From: RI-242 sp038246255
Lineage (GTDB): Bacteria; Planctomycetota; UBA1135; GCA-002686595
Direction: 5' to 3'
DNA length: 55,956 bases
Assembly: GCA_038246255.1 (NCBI GenBank)
Contig: JBBRWC010000013.1
Location: 1-55,956, forward strand
Below are positions 9,511-19,000 of this stretch, one piece after another (positions within the stretch are counted from its first letter, which is position 1; every line of letters starts with the position of its first letter). Below the pieces are notes generated by a model. The model worked only from the letters and a program-made list of their open reading frames with translations. It ran no database searches and was not told the DNA's origin. A program made the position numbers and the translations under genes.

Positions 9511-9696
9511 GTGATCGTGCCCGATCCCGTGAGGGTGTGGCCGGGCGTGTCTAAGACGAACAGTGCCGGCCAGATCGCGCAGACCGTCACGGGATGCGGC
9601 GACTGGGTGATTCTGAACCTCCAGGCCGTGGTGCTCGACGCCAGCCAACCGAACGGGTTCCAGATCAGCAACGCCCTGTTGGTCGAGTTCCATTGA
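9511..9696 (+). pseudogene. C-terminal remnant of a secreted beta-sandwich-type surface protein
   Basis: About 60 residues ending in DASQPNGFQISNALLVEF. That ending resembles the final strand pair of secreted proteins common in planctomycete genomes (a hydrophobic Q-A-x-x-L-D strand, then P-x-G-x-x-x-SNAL and a stop). The frame is open back to about 9436 but has no signal peptide or start that would make a complete protein. I read it as the tail of a gene lost by deletion. A short real ORF cannot be excluded. Confidence 0.4.
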
Positions 9697-9777
9697 ACGA
9701 CCGCGTGCGGCCCTGATCGCCCCGCGGAACACTCGCGCCAGCGCATGCTGACAGCACGTGCGCTGGCGCGAACCCGT

Positions 9778-9940
9778 TCAATAGATTTTGACGCCGTCCA
9801 AGTATTCGCCGCGGAGCTCGGCGTTGAGAGTGCCGTCCGAGTTCCAAGCGAGGCGGGCGCCGTGGAACTGTCCCGCTCGGGCGCTGGCCACGGATACCAC
9901 TCCCAGCGCTCAGGGCTCGCTGCGCATCGAAACGTTGTTG
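9778..9940 (-). pseudogene. Decayed MORN/YwqK-type repeat protein, C-terminal fragment
   Basis: Reading leftwards, one frame contains RWEWY and, after a frameshift near 9880, the next frame continues GQFHGARLAWNSDGTLN then RGEYLDGVKIY and a stop. The W-x-x-DG-x-L ... G-x-Y-x-DG rhythm is that of MORN/YwqK-like repeats. There is no upstream start in frame, so this is a broken gene end. Confidence 0.45.
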
Positions 9941-10121
9941 CTGCGTCGGTAGCCGCCTCGCAACGGAGCACATCGGCGCTGCGAAGAGGGATCGTTTGCA
10001 CCACGCGCTCCACCCGTCGCCCATCGAATCAGGCGGCAACTACCCGGACACCGGGGGCAAATGCGCTGGATGCCATAGACTCAAGCTCGCGCCGCAGTCG
10101 AAGCCCCGCCGCCACCACACC
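9941..10121. other. Non-coding spacer before the methyltransferase
   Basis: No recognisable protein, RNA or strong hairpin. Open frames here do not resemble known families. Together with the two remnants to its left it makes a gene-poor stretch of about 670 bases. Confidence 0.5.
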
Positions 10122-10880
10122 GTGCCCGAAGGTAACTTCCAAGACCATTTCTCTGCGCACGCCGGTGACTATGCGGCGCACCGTCCGCGTTACCCGGACG
10201 AGCTGTGGGCTTGGCTCGCGGCGCGGGCCCCCGGCACGGAGCGCTGCTGGGATGCGGCCACGGGCAACGGCCAGGCGGCGGTTGCGCTTGCGCGCTGCTT
10301 CGGGGAGGTGATTGCAACGGACGCCAGCGCGGCGCAAATCTCCCACGCGCCGGTCCACGACGGCGTGTGCTACCGAATAGAGCGTGCGGAAGCGACTGCG
10401 CTCGAGGATCGCAGTGTGGATGCGATCGTTGTCGCGCAGGCGCTGCACTGGTTCGACTTCGCGGCGTTTTTCGCGGAGGTCCGCCGGGTGTTGCGACCGG
10501 GCGGAGTGCTGCTCGCCTGCTGCTACGAACTGCTCGACGTGGACGACGGCGGCCCGCTAGACCGCGCGGTCCGCAACCTCTACACGGGTTCGATCGGTCC
10601 TTATTGGCCACCCCAGCGGCGCCACATCGAGCGCGGCTACAGCGACATCCCGTTCCCGTTCGAGACGCTCGAGCCACCCGCCGCCGAAATGACCGCCGAC
10701 TGGGACCGTAACGCCCTGATCGCCTACATCGCCACCTGGAGCGCCGTGCGCCGCCACGACGCCGCAACCGGTGGCGACGCGCTGGCCATGCTGCGACCCG
10801 CCTTGGCCGACCTCTGGCCCGACGATCACATCCGGCGCGTGCGCTTCCCGCTGGCCATCCGCGCCCACCGCGCGCCGTAA
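10122..10880 (+). CDS. Class I SAM-dependent methyltransferase
   Basis: A 252-residue Rossmann-fold methyltransferase of the Methyltransf_11 type. Motif I is WDAATGNGQAA, motif II ends in ATDAS, and LRPGGVLLACCYE is the strand-4 region. The N-terminal stretch NFQDHFSAHAGDYAAHRP is typical of small-molecule methyltransferases in this subgroup, some related to trans-aconitate or ubiquinone methylases. I chose the GTG at 10122 because family members begin a few residues before that stretch; an ATG-type start at 9996 would add 42 unrelated residues. The substrate is unknown. It has decayed genes on both sides and is the only intact gene there. Confidence 0.88.
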   Translation: MPEGNFQDHFSAHAGDYAAHRPRYPDELWAWLAARAPGTERCWDAATGNGQAAVALARCFGEVIATDASAAQISHAPVHDGVCYRIERAEATALEDRSVDAIVVAQALHWFDFAAFFAEVRRVLRPGGVLLACCYELLDVDDGGPLDRAVRNLYTGSIGPYWPPQRRHIERGYSDIPFPFETLEPPAAEMTADWDRNALIAYIATWSAVRRHDAATGGDALAMLRPALADLWPDDHIRRVRFPLAIRAHRAP

Positions 10881-11078
10881 TCCAGCGCACCCCCGCGACC
10901 CGTGCGCGGACCCCATGCGCGCCGGTCCCCGCAAGCGCCGCCGGCATCTCGATCCGAATGGGCCCGCTCGCAGTTGTACGGAGATTATCGAGTTTATCGC
11001 CCTTGCGGGCCGCGATCAGCTTCGTGAGGCCGTGCGCATCGCCACCGAGCGTGTGCGGGCTGGGCGATCCGCCAAAAG
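10881..11078. other. Intergenic sequence, nothing recognised
   Basis: About 200 bases between the methyltransferase stop and the MITE-like element. One plus-strand frame stays open through it, but the translation matches no family I know and it has no start of its own. Confidence 0.4.
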
Positions 11079-11108
11079 CCTAGTCCGGGTTATTCACCAG
11101 GTTTGCGA
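11079..11108 (+). repeat. Left terminal inverted repeat of the MITE-like element
   Basis: Pairs with 11255-11284 on the opposite strand, with five mismatches in 30 bases. The core CCGGGTTATTCA is identical in both arms. Confidence 0.75.
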
Positions 11109-11254
11109 TCGGACGGCCCAACCGGCGGCCTTCGGCCGTCTTTCGCCCTCTGGCGGCACTTTACGACCACGGGCGTCCTCGTTGACCTGTTCAAGGTCGA
11201 CTGTGGATCGCGCGGCCGCAAAGCACCACCAGGCGACGACTTGGGCTCGTCTGC

Positions 11255-11284
11255 TCGAAAACCTGATGAATAACCCGGGCTAAG
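11255..11284 (-). repeat. Right terminal inverted repeat of the MITE-like element
   Basis: The complementary arm to 11079-11108. It ends with TAAG, which also reads into the AAA ATPase remnant that follows. Confidence 0.75.
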
Positions 11285-11473
11285 TCGTACACGGAAAGGC
11301 GCTTCGACTTTCCTCCTATTGGCCCGCTCGACACGGTTGCTGCATGCGAAGTCATCTCCATCCCCGCCGCCGCAGCGCACGTTGAGATCGAGCCCCGCGC
11401 TGGATAGGATCGTCCGAGAGACCTCCGGGTACCCGTACTTTCTGCAGGAGTGGGGCAAGCACGTCTGGGATGA
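11273..11473 (+). pseudogene. AAA ATPase (Orc1/Cdc6-like family) fragment with a frameshift
   Basis: One frame reads AKSYTERRFDFPPIGPLD and continues AAAAHVEIEPRAG before a TAG at 11405. A second frame picks up at once with LDRIVRETSGYPYFLQEWGK and HVWD. Joined, these give the run K-S-Y-x-E-R-x-F-D-F ... V-E-I-E-P ... G-Y-P-Y-F-L-Q-E-W-G found near the C-terminal part of a bacterial AAA ATPase family. The Walker motifs and everything before K-S-Y are absent, apparently cut at the MITE-like element. The gene is dead. Confidence 0.8.
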
Positions 11474-11816
11474 CGGCAGGGCAGGCGGAGCCATGCGTTG
11501 AACGTGACTCCGCCGTGGTTGGCGGCTTGGCTGGCGGAGGCATCGATCGAGGCCCAGTGCCCGCCATGCAGCCGCGATCACGGCAGGCATGGGTGGGAGT
11601 GCGCTGAGCAGGGTAAGCGGGGACGCTTGGCCAACGACTTGAGGTGGGTCCCCGTGCCCAATGCCGCGCTGTCTTCCGCTCGGCCCGCGCTCCGGGGCCG
11701 CGCGGCCCGCCAGGGCGGTCCGCACGACGCCCGATTCGGGCCGCACAGGGATGCTTGGCGCTATTCCCATCGCATAGGACCCGCTTCAGCTCGGACCCGC
11801 CCCTATCCTTGGGCCC
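11474..11816. other. Intergenic sequence before ppk2
   Basis: No coding remnant, RNA or clear terminator found. The bases just before 11817 offer only weak ribosome-binding sequence. Confidence 0.4.
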
Positions 11817-12701
11817 ATGCGCGAGCCCAAGCCCCACTTCGTCGACTGCCCGTACTTGGTGCCCTTCGATGGCAGCTTCAATCTTGCCAAGGCGCCGACC
11901 CAAAGACCCGAGGATGCACCCAAGAAGGCCGAGCGCCGAGCGCGCTTGGCCATTGACGTGGCCCAGGTCGCCGCGATGCAGGAGGCCATGTACGCTGAGG
12001 ACAAGCACGCTGTGCTGCTGCTCTTCCAGGCCATGGACGCGGCCGGCAAGGACGGCACGATCCGCGCGGTCACCTCCGGGTTGAACCCCGCGTGGTGCGC
12101 GGTTCACTCCTTCAAGGAGCCCAGCAAGGAAGCGCTCGATCACGACTTTCTGTGGCGCATCTCGAGCCGCCTGCCGGATCGCGGGCGCATCGGCATCTTC
12201 AACCGCAGCCACTACGAAGAGGTCCTGATCGTGCGTGTGCACCCGGAGTTGCTCCAGCACCAACGCTTGCCCCATCCAGAGCCCACCAAAGACCTCTGGC
12301 GGGAACGCTACGAGTCGATCCGAAACTTCGAACATCACCTCGCCCGCAACGGCACGGTGGTCTTGAAGTTTTTTCTCAACGTGTCCAAGGACGAGCAGCG
12401 GGAGCGATTCGTCGAGCGCATCAAGGATCCCGAGAAAAACTGGAAGTTCAGCTCCCACGACGTGCACAAACGCGCGCGTTGGGACGACTACATGGAGGCC
12501 TACCAGGACGCCCTGAGCCACACCTCGCGTCCGTGGGCGCCCTGGTACGCAATTCCGGCGGATTCCAAGTCCTACATGCGCATGGTCGTGGCCGGGATCG
12601 TGCGCGCGACGATCGAGTCCCTGAATCTTGAGTTTCCGCGCCTCACCGATGAGGAGCAGATCGAAATGCATCGACTGCGCGACGAACTTGCGCGGGATTG
12701 A
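11817..12701 (+). CDS. ppk2: Polyphosphate kinase 2 family nucleotide phosphotransferase
   Basis: Moves phosphate between polyphosphate and nucleoside mono- or diphosphates. The 294-residue protein is a single-domain PPK2. It has a short N-terminal lid (VPFDGSFNLAKAPT), Walker A AMDAAGKDG at 72-80 with Lys78, the SFKEPS loop near 98-103, and a Walker B-like IFNRSHYEEVL (127-137). The asparagine in FNRS, the conserved NWKFS and the ARWDDYMEAYQDA segment resemble the sub-group that can phosphorylate both AMP and ADP (often called class III). That sub-assignment is from memory of the family. It is a lone gene between a decayed stretch and the glucan synthase. Confidence 0.92.
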   Translation: MREPKPHFVDCPYLVPFDGSFNLAKAPTQRPEDAPKKAERRARLAIDVAQVAAMQEAMYAEDKHAVLLLFQAMDAAGKDGTIRAVTSGLNPAWCAVHSFKEPSKEALDHDFLWRISSRLPDRGRIGIFNRSHYEEVLIVRVHPELLQHQRLPHPEPTKDLWRERYESIRNFEHHLARNGTVVLKFFLNVSKDEQRERFVERIKDPEKNWKFSSHDVHKRARWDDYMEAYQDALSHTSRPWAPWYAIPADSKSYMRMVVAGIVRATIESLNLEFPRLTDEEQIEMHRLRDELARD

Positions 12702-12769
12702 ATCGACCCAGCAGCGGCCTCCCCGCTACTGACTAAGGCTTAGGTGGCGCGACTTGCGCCAGCGCGGCA

Positions 12770-12825
12770 GGGGATACGGGAAAGGGGATACGGGACAGAT
12801 GACAGGCACAGGCGACAGGCACAGG
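12770..12825. repeat. Two short tandem repeats
   Basis: GGGGATACGGGA occurs at 12770 and 12784, and GACAGGCACAGG occurs at 12801 and 12814. They sit directly before a palindrome in the gap between ppk2 and the glucan synthase gene. The GACAGGCAC core is similar to the repeat at the right end of the window. Confidence 0.7.
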
Positions 12826-12850
12826 GGGCTGCGGTTCGAACCATAGCCCC
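12825..12850. repeat. 26-bp imperfect palindrome
   Basis: GGGGCT-GC-GGTTCGAACC-AT-AGCCCC: both arms pair except for two central-flanking bases on each side. There is no T-tract, so it is more likely a REP-type hairpin or a protein site than a terminator. The TTCGAA centre recalls a tRNA T-loop, but no tRNA can be folded around it. Confidence 0.6.
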
Positions 12851-13082
12851 TGGGCAGAGCACGACGCGCCCACACAACCCCGCAACCTGGGGGCGAGGGC
12901 AATCAGCAACCAGGCGGCCTCCCACGGACCCAACCCGTTGACGAACGCGGGGGATACGTCGGAGCTTGCGCCCACGTCGGCCACCCGTTCGCCCGATCCT
13001 GGACGCAGCGTGCCTCAATCGGTTAGCCCGGATCGACAACGGACATCCGCCTCCTTCTTCACGGTTGGTTGGGGGGAGCCCA
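12851..13082. other. Leader region of the cyclic glucan synthase gene
   Basis: No gene recognised. The last bases carry GGGGGGAG at 13071-13077, five bases before the GTG at 13083, a strong Shine-Dalgarno that fixes the start. The frame is open back to 12966 but the added residues look like translated spacer. Confidence 0.5.
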
Positions 13083-16000
13083 GTGAAACTGACGAACTTC
13101 ACGCAGACACGCGATACCCGGGGGGAGCGTTGGACTAGCAGAGGGCATCCTCGAGGACGCGGTGAACTCCCACTGCCCTACTTGGCAGAAGCGCTCTTGA
13201 AGAACCCTGGCACCATTTCCGCGCCCGGCGCATCCACTTCCGGGATCTTGTCCCGTCGTCCGATCGGGCTCGATTTCCAGCCGCTCCAGGGCGAGTTGTT
13301 AGGGGTCGAACGGCTGGAAGAGCGTGCCCGCGTGCTGGCCGCGCGCTTGACTCTGTCGCGCCACCCCAAACGCCAATCCCTGCGGCTGCTGCGTCGCCTC
13401 TCCGACGACCAGCGCATCTTGAGGCAGGCTTATCACACGTTCGCCGCAGATGCGCGTCGCGGAGATTCAATCTCGCCGGCGAAGGAATGGCTGCTCGACA
13501 ACTTCCACCTCGTGGAAGGCGAGCTCCGCGAGATCCGGAGGTACTTGCCGACGGCCTACTATAGAAAGTTGCCCAAGGTCGCCACCGGCGAGCTGGCCGG
13601 CACGGCCCGCGTCTACGCGATGGCGGTCGAACTGCTGCGCTATAGCGATGCACGTCTCGACGCCCATCGCCTCGAGCGTTTTGTCTACGCCTTCCAGACC
13701 GTCGCCCCTTTGAGCATTGGCGAGCTGTGGGCCTGGCCCAGCATGCTCAAACTGGCTCTGGTCGAACACCTGCGCCGGTTGGCGCAGGAGCTGAGCGAAA
13801 ATCGGGCGCGCAGGCGCGAGGCCGATACCCACTTCGCCAGCTTCGAGGCGGCTCGCGACAATCTGCCGCCCCTGCCGGCGACGATTCACGTTGCCTTCGT
13901 CGCTCAGTTGCTGCTGCGCATGCGCGAATACGGTGCCGGGGCTGTCGACTTGCGCAAGCAGCTCGAAGAGCGGCTGGCCGGTGCGGGCACGACCGTCGAG
14001 GAGTCCGTGCGAGCCGGGCACCAGCGGACGGCAATGAGCAATGTGTCAATGGGCAACTCGATCACGAGCTTGCGCCTATGCAGCACGCTCGACTGGAAGG
14101 AGCACGTCGAGGTCGCCAGCCTGGTCGAAGGGATCCTGAAGCGCGATCCGGCAGGTGTGTACGGTCGGATGACGTTCGCCAGCCGCGACCGGTACCGCCA
14201 CGCCGTCGAAGAGATGGCGGACTCCACCGGGGATGCTCAGGTGAAAGTCGCGCTGCGCGTGGTGGAAAGCGCCAGGCTGGCAGCCGAGTCGCTCGGGGTG
14301 GGGGCACGCTCGGCGCATGTCGGGTATCACCTGATCGGTCCGGGGCGACGCACGCTGGAGTACGACGTCGCCAGCTTGCTTCCGCTAGGGACCCGTAGCG
14401 CGCGTTGGGCGCTTCGCCGTGCGACGGTGCTGTATCTGGGCTCCATCGGATTGCTGACCGGCGTAGGCATCTGCGCTGCGCTGCTGATCGCCGGAAACGG
14501 TCGGATCTCGCTTGGCATGGCCCTCCTGGTCGCGCTGCTCGCGTTGGTGCCCGCCAGCGACTTGGCTGTTGCGATCATTCATCGAGTCGTACATCGACTG
14601 AAGAAGCCTGTTCCGCTGCCCCGGATGGACCTCCGCCAAGGTGTGCCGGTGACCGCGTCCACCATGGTCATCGTGCCCACCCTTTTGACGTCGAAGGACG
14701 GCGCTCAACGACTGGTCGATCACCTCGAAGTGCACGCGCTGGGCAACATGGACGCTCACGTGCACTTCGCGCTGCTGACGGACTTCCCCGACGCTGCGCA
14801 GCAAACGGTGACCGGCGAGGACGCCGTTCTGGCGCACGCGATCGCCGGGATCGAAGCGCTCAATGCGCGCTACGCGGTTGGCACTGCCAACCGGTTCTTG
14901 CTGTTCCATCGCAGTCGCCAGTGGAACGAAAGCGAAGGGGTGTGGATGGGCTGGGAGCGAAAGCGCGGCAAGATCGAGGAGTTCAACCGCCTCTTGCGTG
15001 GAGCATTGGACACGGGCTTCGAGATGTGCGTGGGCGACGTGTCGCTCCTCCCCCGCATTCGCTACTGCATCACCCTCGACAGCGACACGCGACTGCCGCG
15101 CGACGCTGCACGTGAGCTGATCGGGGTCATCGAGCACCCTCTGAACCAGCCCCGCTTCGATGCGCAGCAGCAGCGCGTCGTCGAGGGCTATGGCATCCTC
15201 CAGCCGCGTATCAGCGTCACGATGTCCAGCGCTGCAGGCTCCCTTTTTGCCCGCGTCTACTCGGGACACACCGGCATCGATCCCTACAGCACGGCGGTTT
15301 CCGACACCTACCAGGACCTGTTCGCAGAGGGCAGCTTCAGCGGTAAGGGGCTCTACGACGTCGATGCGTTCACGGCCGCACTGGCTGGACGCGTTGGCGA
15401 GAACAGCATGCTCTCGCACGACTTGTACGAGGGCCTGTTCGCGCGCTGCGCACTCGTCTCCGACGTCGAGTTCGTCGACGATTTCCCATCCAGCGTGGTC
15501 GCCCACGCGCGCCGTCAGCATCGCTGGGTGCGAGGTGATTGGCAGATCCTGATGGCGATGTTGCCATGGAAGGCAACACCTGCGGGTTTCATACGCAGCC
15601 AACTACCCTGGATCAGCCGCTGGAAGGTTCTTGACAACCTTCGGCGCAGTTTGGTCGCTCCCGCACTGCTGGCCCTGTTGGTGCTCTCTTGGACCGTGTT
15701 GCCGGGCTCCACGGTCGGTTGGACGCTGTTTGTGCTGGCAGTGGTCGGCTTCCCGCTGCTTCCGCCGATTTTCCAGCTAGCGGGTGGCCCCAGGCCGCAG
15801 CAACCGCTGCGGGTCTTTCTGGACGACATCTGGTCGGAACTGCGGACCGCGGGCGCACATGTGCTGTTGCAGTGCACGTTGCTCGCTTACCACGCGCTGG
15901 CGATGGTGCATGCCATCGTGCTGACCCTCGTCCGCATGGGGATCACCCATCGGCGATTGTTGGAATGGGAAACGGCTGCGGTGAGCGCAGTCCGCGCGAG

Positions 16001-19000
16001 CGACGTGCAAGTGCGTCGTGGACTGGGCGTGTTCTTGGCCGTCATGTGGGCCGGCCCACTCGTGGGTTTACTGGCCATCGCATACCAGCTTCTCCTGGGC
16101 GGCTCCGAGTTTTCGCGCAGCCTGCCGTTATCCATACCGTTCGTCGGCGCCTGGCTCGCTTCACCCCTGATCGCCTGGTGGTTGAGCCAGCCCGTCGTCC
16201 CTGAGCGCTTACTGCTCAGCGCCTCGGATATGCAGCAGATGCGGCGCATTGCCCGACGCACGTGGCACTACTTCGAGACCCACGTGACGGCGCAGGAGCA
16301 CTGGCTGCCGCCCGACAACGTGCAGGAAGCGCCCGACTTGCGCGTTGCGCACCGCACTTCACCAACCAATATCGGCATGGGGCTTCTTTCGACGCTCGCT
16401 GCCTACGACTATGGATTCCTTGGCGCGCGGCGACTCGCGGAACTCGTCGACAACACCCTGGGCACCGTCGAGGTGCTCGAACGGCACGAAGGGCACTTGC
16501 TCAACTGGTATGACACCCAGAGCCTGGCGCCACTCGCGCCGCTGTACGTGTCGACGGTCGACAGCGGCAACCTGGCAGCGGCCCTGATGACACTCGCCGC
16601 AGGTTTGCGCGAGATTGCGGCGGGCGACGATGATGAACTGCGCTGCTGCGAAGGCGCTCTGGACACCGCGGGTGTGCTGTGTGAGGCCACCACGAGCCTC
16701 CTTGGCCGCCAGGATGCAGACGCGTCGCTCCGCGCGAGTGGCTCTGCCATCCTGACCGTGTCCGAGGCGCTCACCTCGACCCTAGGTCCCGAGGCGCCCG
16801 AGCGTCCACGTGGTGCAGCCGCGCAAAAGCACCTCGAGGCGCTGAAGGCTTCGCTAGCGGCCGTGGCCCGGGACGCGCTCCCGGGACCCGCGGCCGACGA
16901 GGTTGCGGATTGGGGTCGGATGCTGCTGACGGCAGTTCATGAGCTGCCCGGTAACACGGAGCGGCCAGCAGCGCTGCGCGAACACCTGCGCGAGCTTGGG
17001 CGACGCAGTGAGATTTTGGCCGACGGCATGCGCTGGAAGTTCCTGCTCGACAAACAGCGCTGCCTCTTTGCGACAGGCTACCACCTCGCGAATGCCGAGG
17101 GGCCCGGCGCGGTCGATGCCTCGCATTACGATCTACTGGCTTCGGAGGCCCGTCTTGCGAGCTTCTTGGCCATCGCCAGTGGCGAGGTGCCGCAGGAGCA
17201 CTGGTTTAGGCTCTCCCACGCGCTCGTCAATGCCGAGGGTTACACGACGTTGGTGTCGTGGAGTGGCTCGATGTTCGAGTACCTGATGCCGCTGCTGATG
17301 TTGCGCAATCTGCCCGAGACTCTGCTCCAGAACGCTTGCCACAATGCGCTGCGCGCTCAAATCCGCTATGGCAAGCAACATCGAGTGCCTTGGGGCATTT
17401 CCGAGTCTGCATACGCGGTGCTGGGGCCGAACGGAGACTACAGCTACAAGGCCTTCGGGGTGCCCGGGCTCGGGATGAAGCGCGGACTCACCGAGGATTT
17501 GGTCGTTGCACCCTATGCCACGGCGCTGGCCGCACTTGTCCATCCCGAGGCCGCTGCGGCGAACTTCCGGCACCTCGTTCGGGAGGGAGCCCAGCAGCGA
17601 TTCGGATTCGTCGAGGCCCTGGACTACACGCCGCGAACTTCTGTGACCCAAGAAGGCGCCGCCGACGCCGTGGCAGCCCGCGTCAGCGTCGTGAAGGCCT
17701 GGTTTGCACACCACCAGGGCATGAGTCTCGTTGCGCTCGCCAACGCTTGCCTCGGCGCGCCCATGACACGACGGTTCCACTCGGATCCACGCATCCAAGC
17801 AACCGAGCCGCTGCTTCACGAGCGTGTGCCGCGCTTCGTGCCCGTCATTCGCGCGCGACCCGACGAGCCGCTGCGGAACCATCCGACGGCGCTCGTCGTT
17901 TCACCACGCCGGTACCGCTCGCCCCACACACGCCGTCCTAGTGCCCACTTCCTCTCCAACGGGCAGTACACCACGGTTGTGACGAATGCCGGAGGCGGCC
18001 ACAGCTCGTGGCGTTCGTACTCGGTAACGCGGCAGCGCGCCGATCCCACGCAAGACGCGGGCGGCCAGTTCATCTATCTGCGCGATGTCCGCAGCGGGCG
18101 TTCTTGGTCGGCGACCTATCAGCCGCTGTGTCGCGAACCCGAATACTACGCGGTGACCTTCGACGCCGACGAAGCCGTCTTCGTGGGCCGCGACGATGGG
18201 ATCGAGACCCGTCTCGAAATTGCAGTCTCGCCCGAGGACGACGTGGAGGTGCGGCTTCTGTCGCTCGTCAATCATTCGGCGGTTTTGCGCGAGATCGAGG
18301 TCACGAGCGTGGTCGAAATCGTCCTTGCGCCGCCGGGCGACGATCTTGCGCATCCGGCCTTCCACAAGCTGTTCCTCGAGACCGAATACCGAGCCGAGGC
18401 CTCGGCGCTGCTATGTGGACGCCGTCCGCGCGGACCCGACGATGAGACGCCTTGGGCGGTGCATGTGTTGAGCTCGGAGTCCGGTGTGCACGGAGCCATC
18501 GAATGGGAAACCGATCGAATGCTGCTTTTTGGCCGGGGCCGCACGGCCGAAAACCCCATTGCCCTCGACGGGCGCGCGCTCTCGGGGACCACTGGAGCGG
18601 TACTCGACCCTGTGCTTAGCTTGCGGCGACGCGTGCGCATCGCGCCGGGCGGCAGGGTGCGACTCGCTTTCGCGACCGGTGTTGCATCAAGCCGGGAAGC
18701 GGCGCTCGTGCTTGCGGCGCGCTACGACGACTCCAGCTCCGCGGCTCGCACCCTCGCCTTGGCTCGCACGCAGACGCCGATGCGGCTCCGCCATCTGGGG
18801 ATCACAGGCGAAGAAGCGCAGCTCTACGAGCGATTGGCATCGCGGGTGCTGTGGAGCGACACCAGCCTGCGCGCATCTCCACAGTTCCTGGCGCAGAACA
18901 CACTCGGACAGTCCGGACTGTGGACTCACGGCGTTTCCGGAGATCTGCCGATTCTGATTGTCAGGGTCGTGGGCAGTGCGGACGAGGACGTGGTGCGCGA

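Larger units (their letters stand above)
11079..11284. mobile_element. MITE-like element with about 30-bp imperfect terminal inverted repeats
   Basis: The left end (11079-11108) begins CCTAGTCCGGGTTATTCACC. The right end, read on the other strand from 11284, begins CTTAGCCCGGGTTATTCATC. The two arms agree at 25 of 30 positions and enclose about 146 bases with no transposase. This is the structure of a non-autonomous transposable element. No clear target-site duplication is visible, and I could not assign the parent family. Its right end touches the AAA ATPase remnant. Confidence 0.7.

Noticed and set aside
9996..10121. N-terminal extension of the methyltransferase with CAGCH-like cysteines
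   Set aside because: The 42 extra residues do not match the family, and a GTG at 10122 fits the usual start.
10881..11078. A plus-strand frame running on from the methyltransferase toward the MITE-like element
   Set aside because: No homology, no start, composition like spacer.
12825..12850. Possible tRNA T-arm around GGTTCGAACC
   Set aside because: No D-arm, anticodon arm or 7-bp acceptor stem can be folded around it. Treated as a palindrome.
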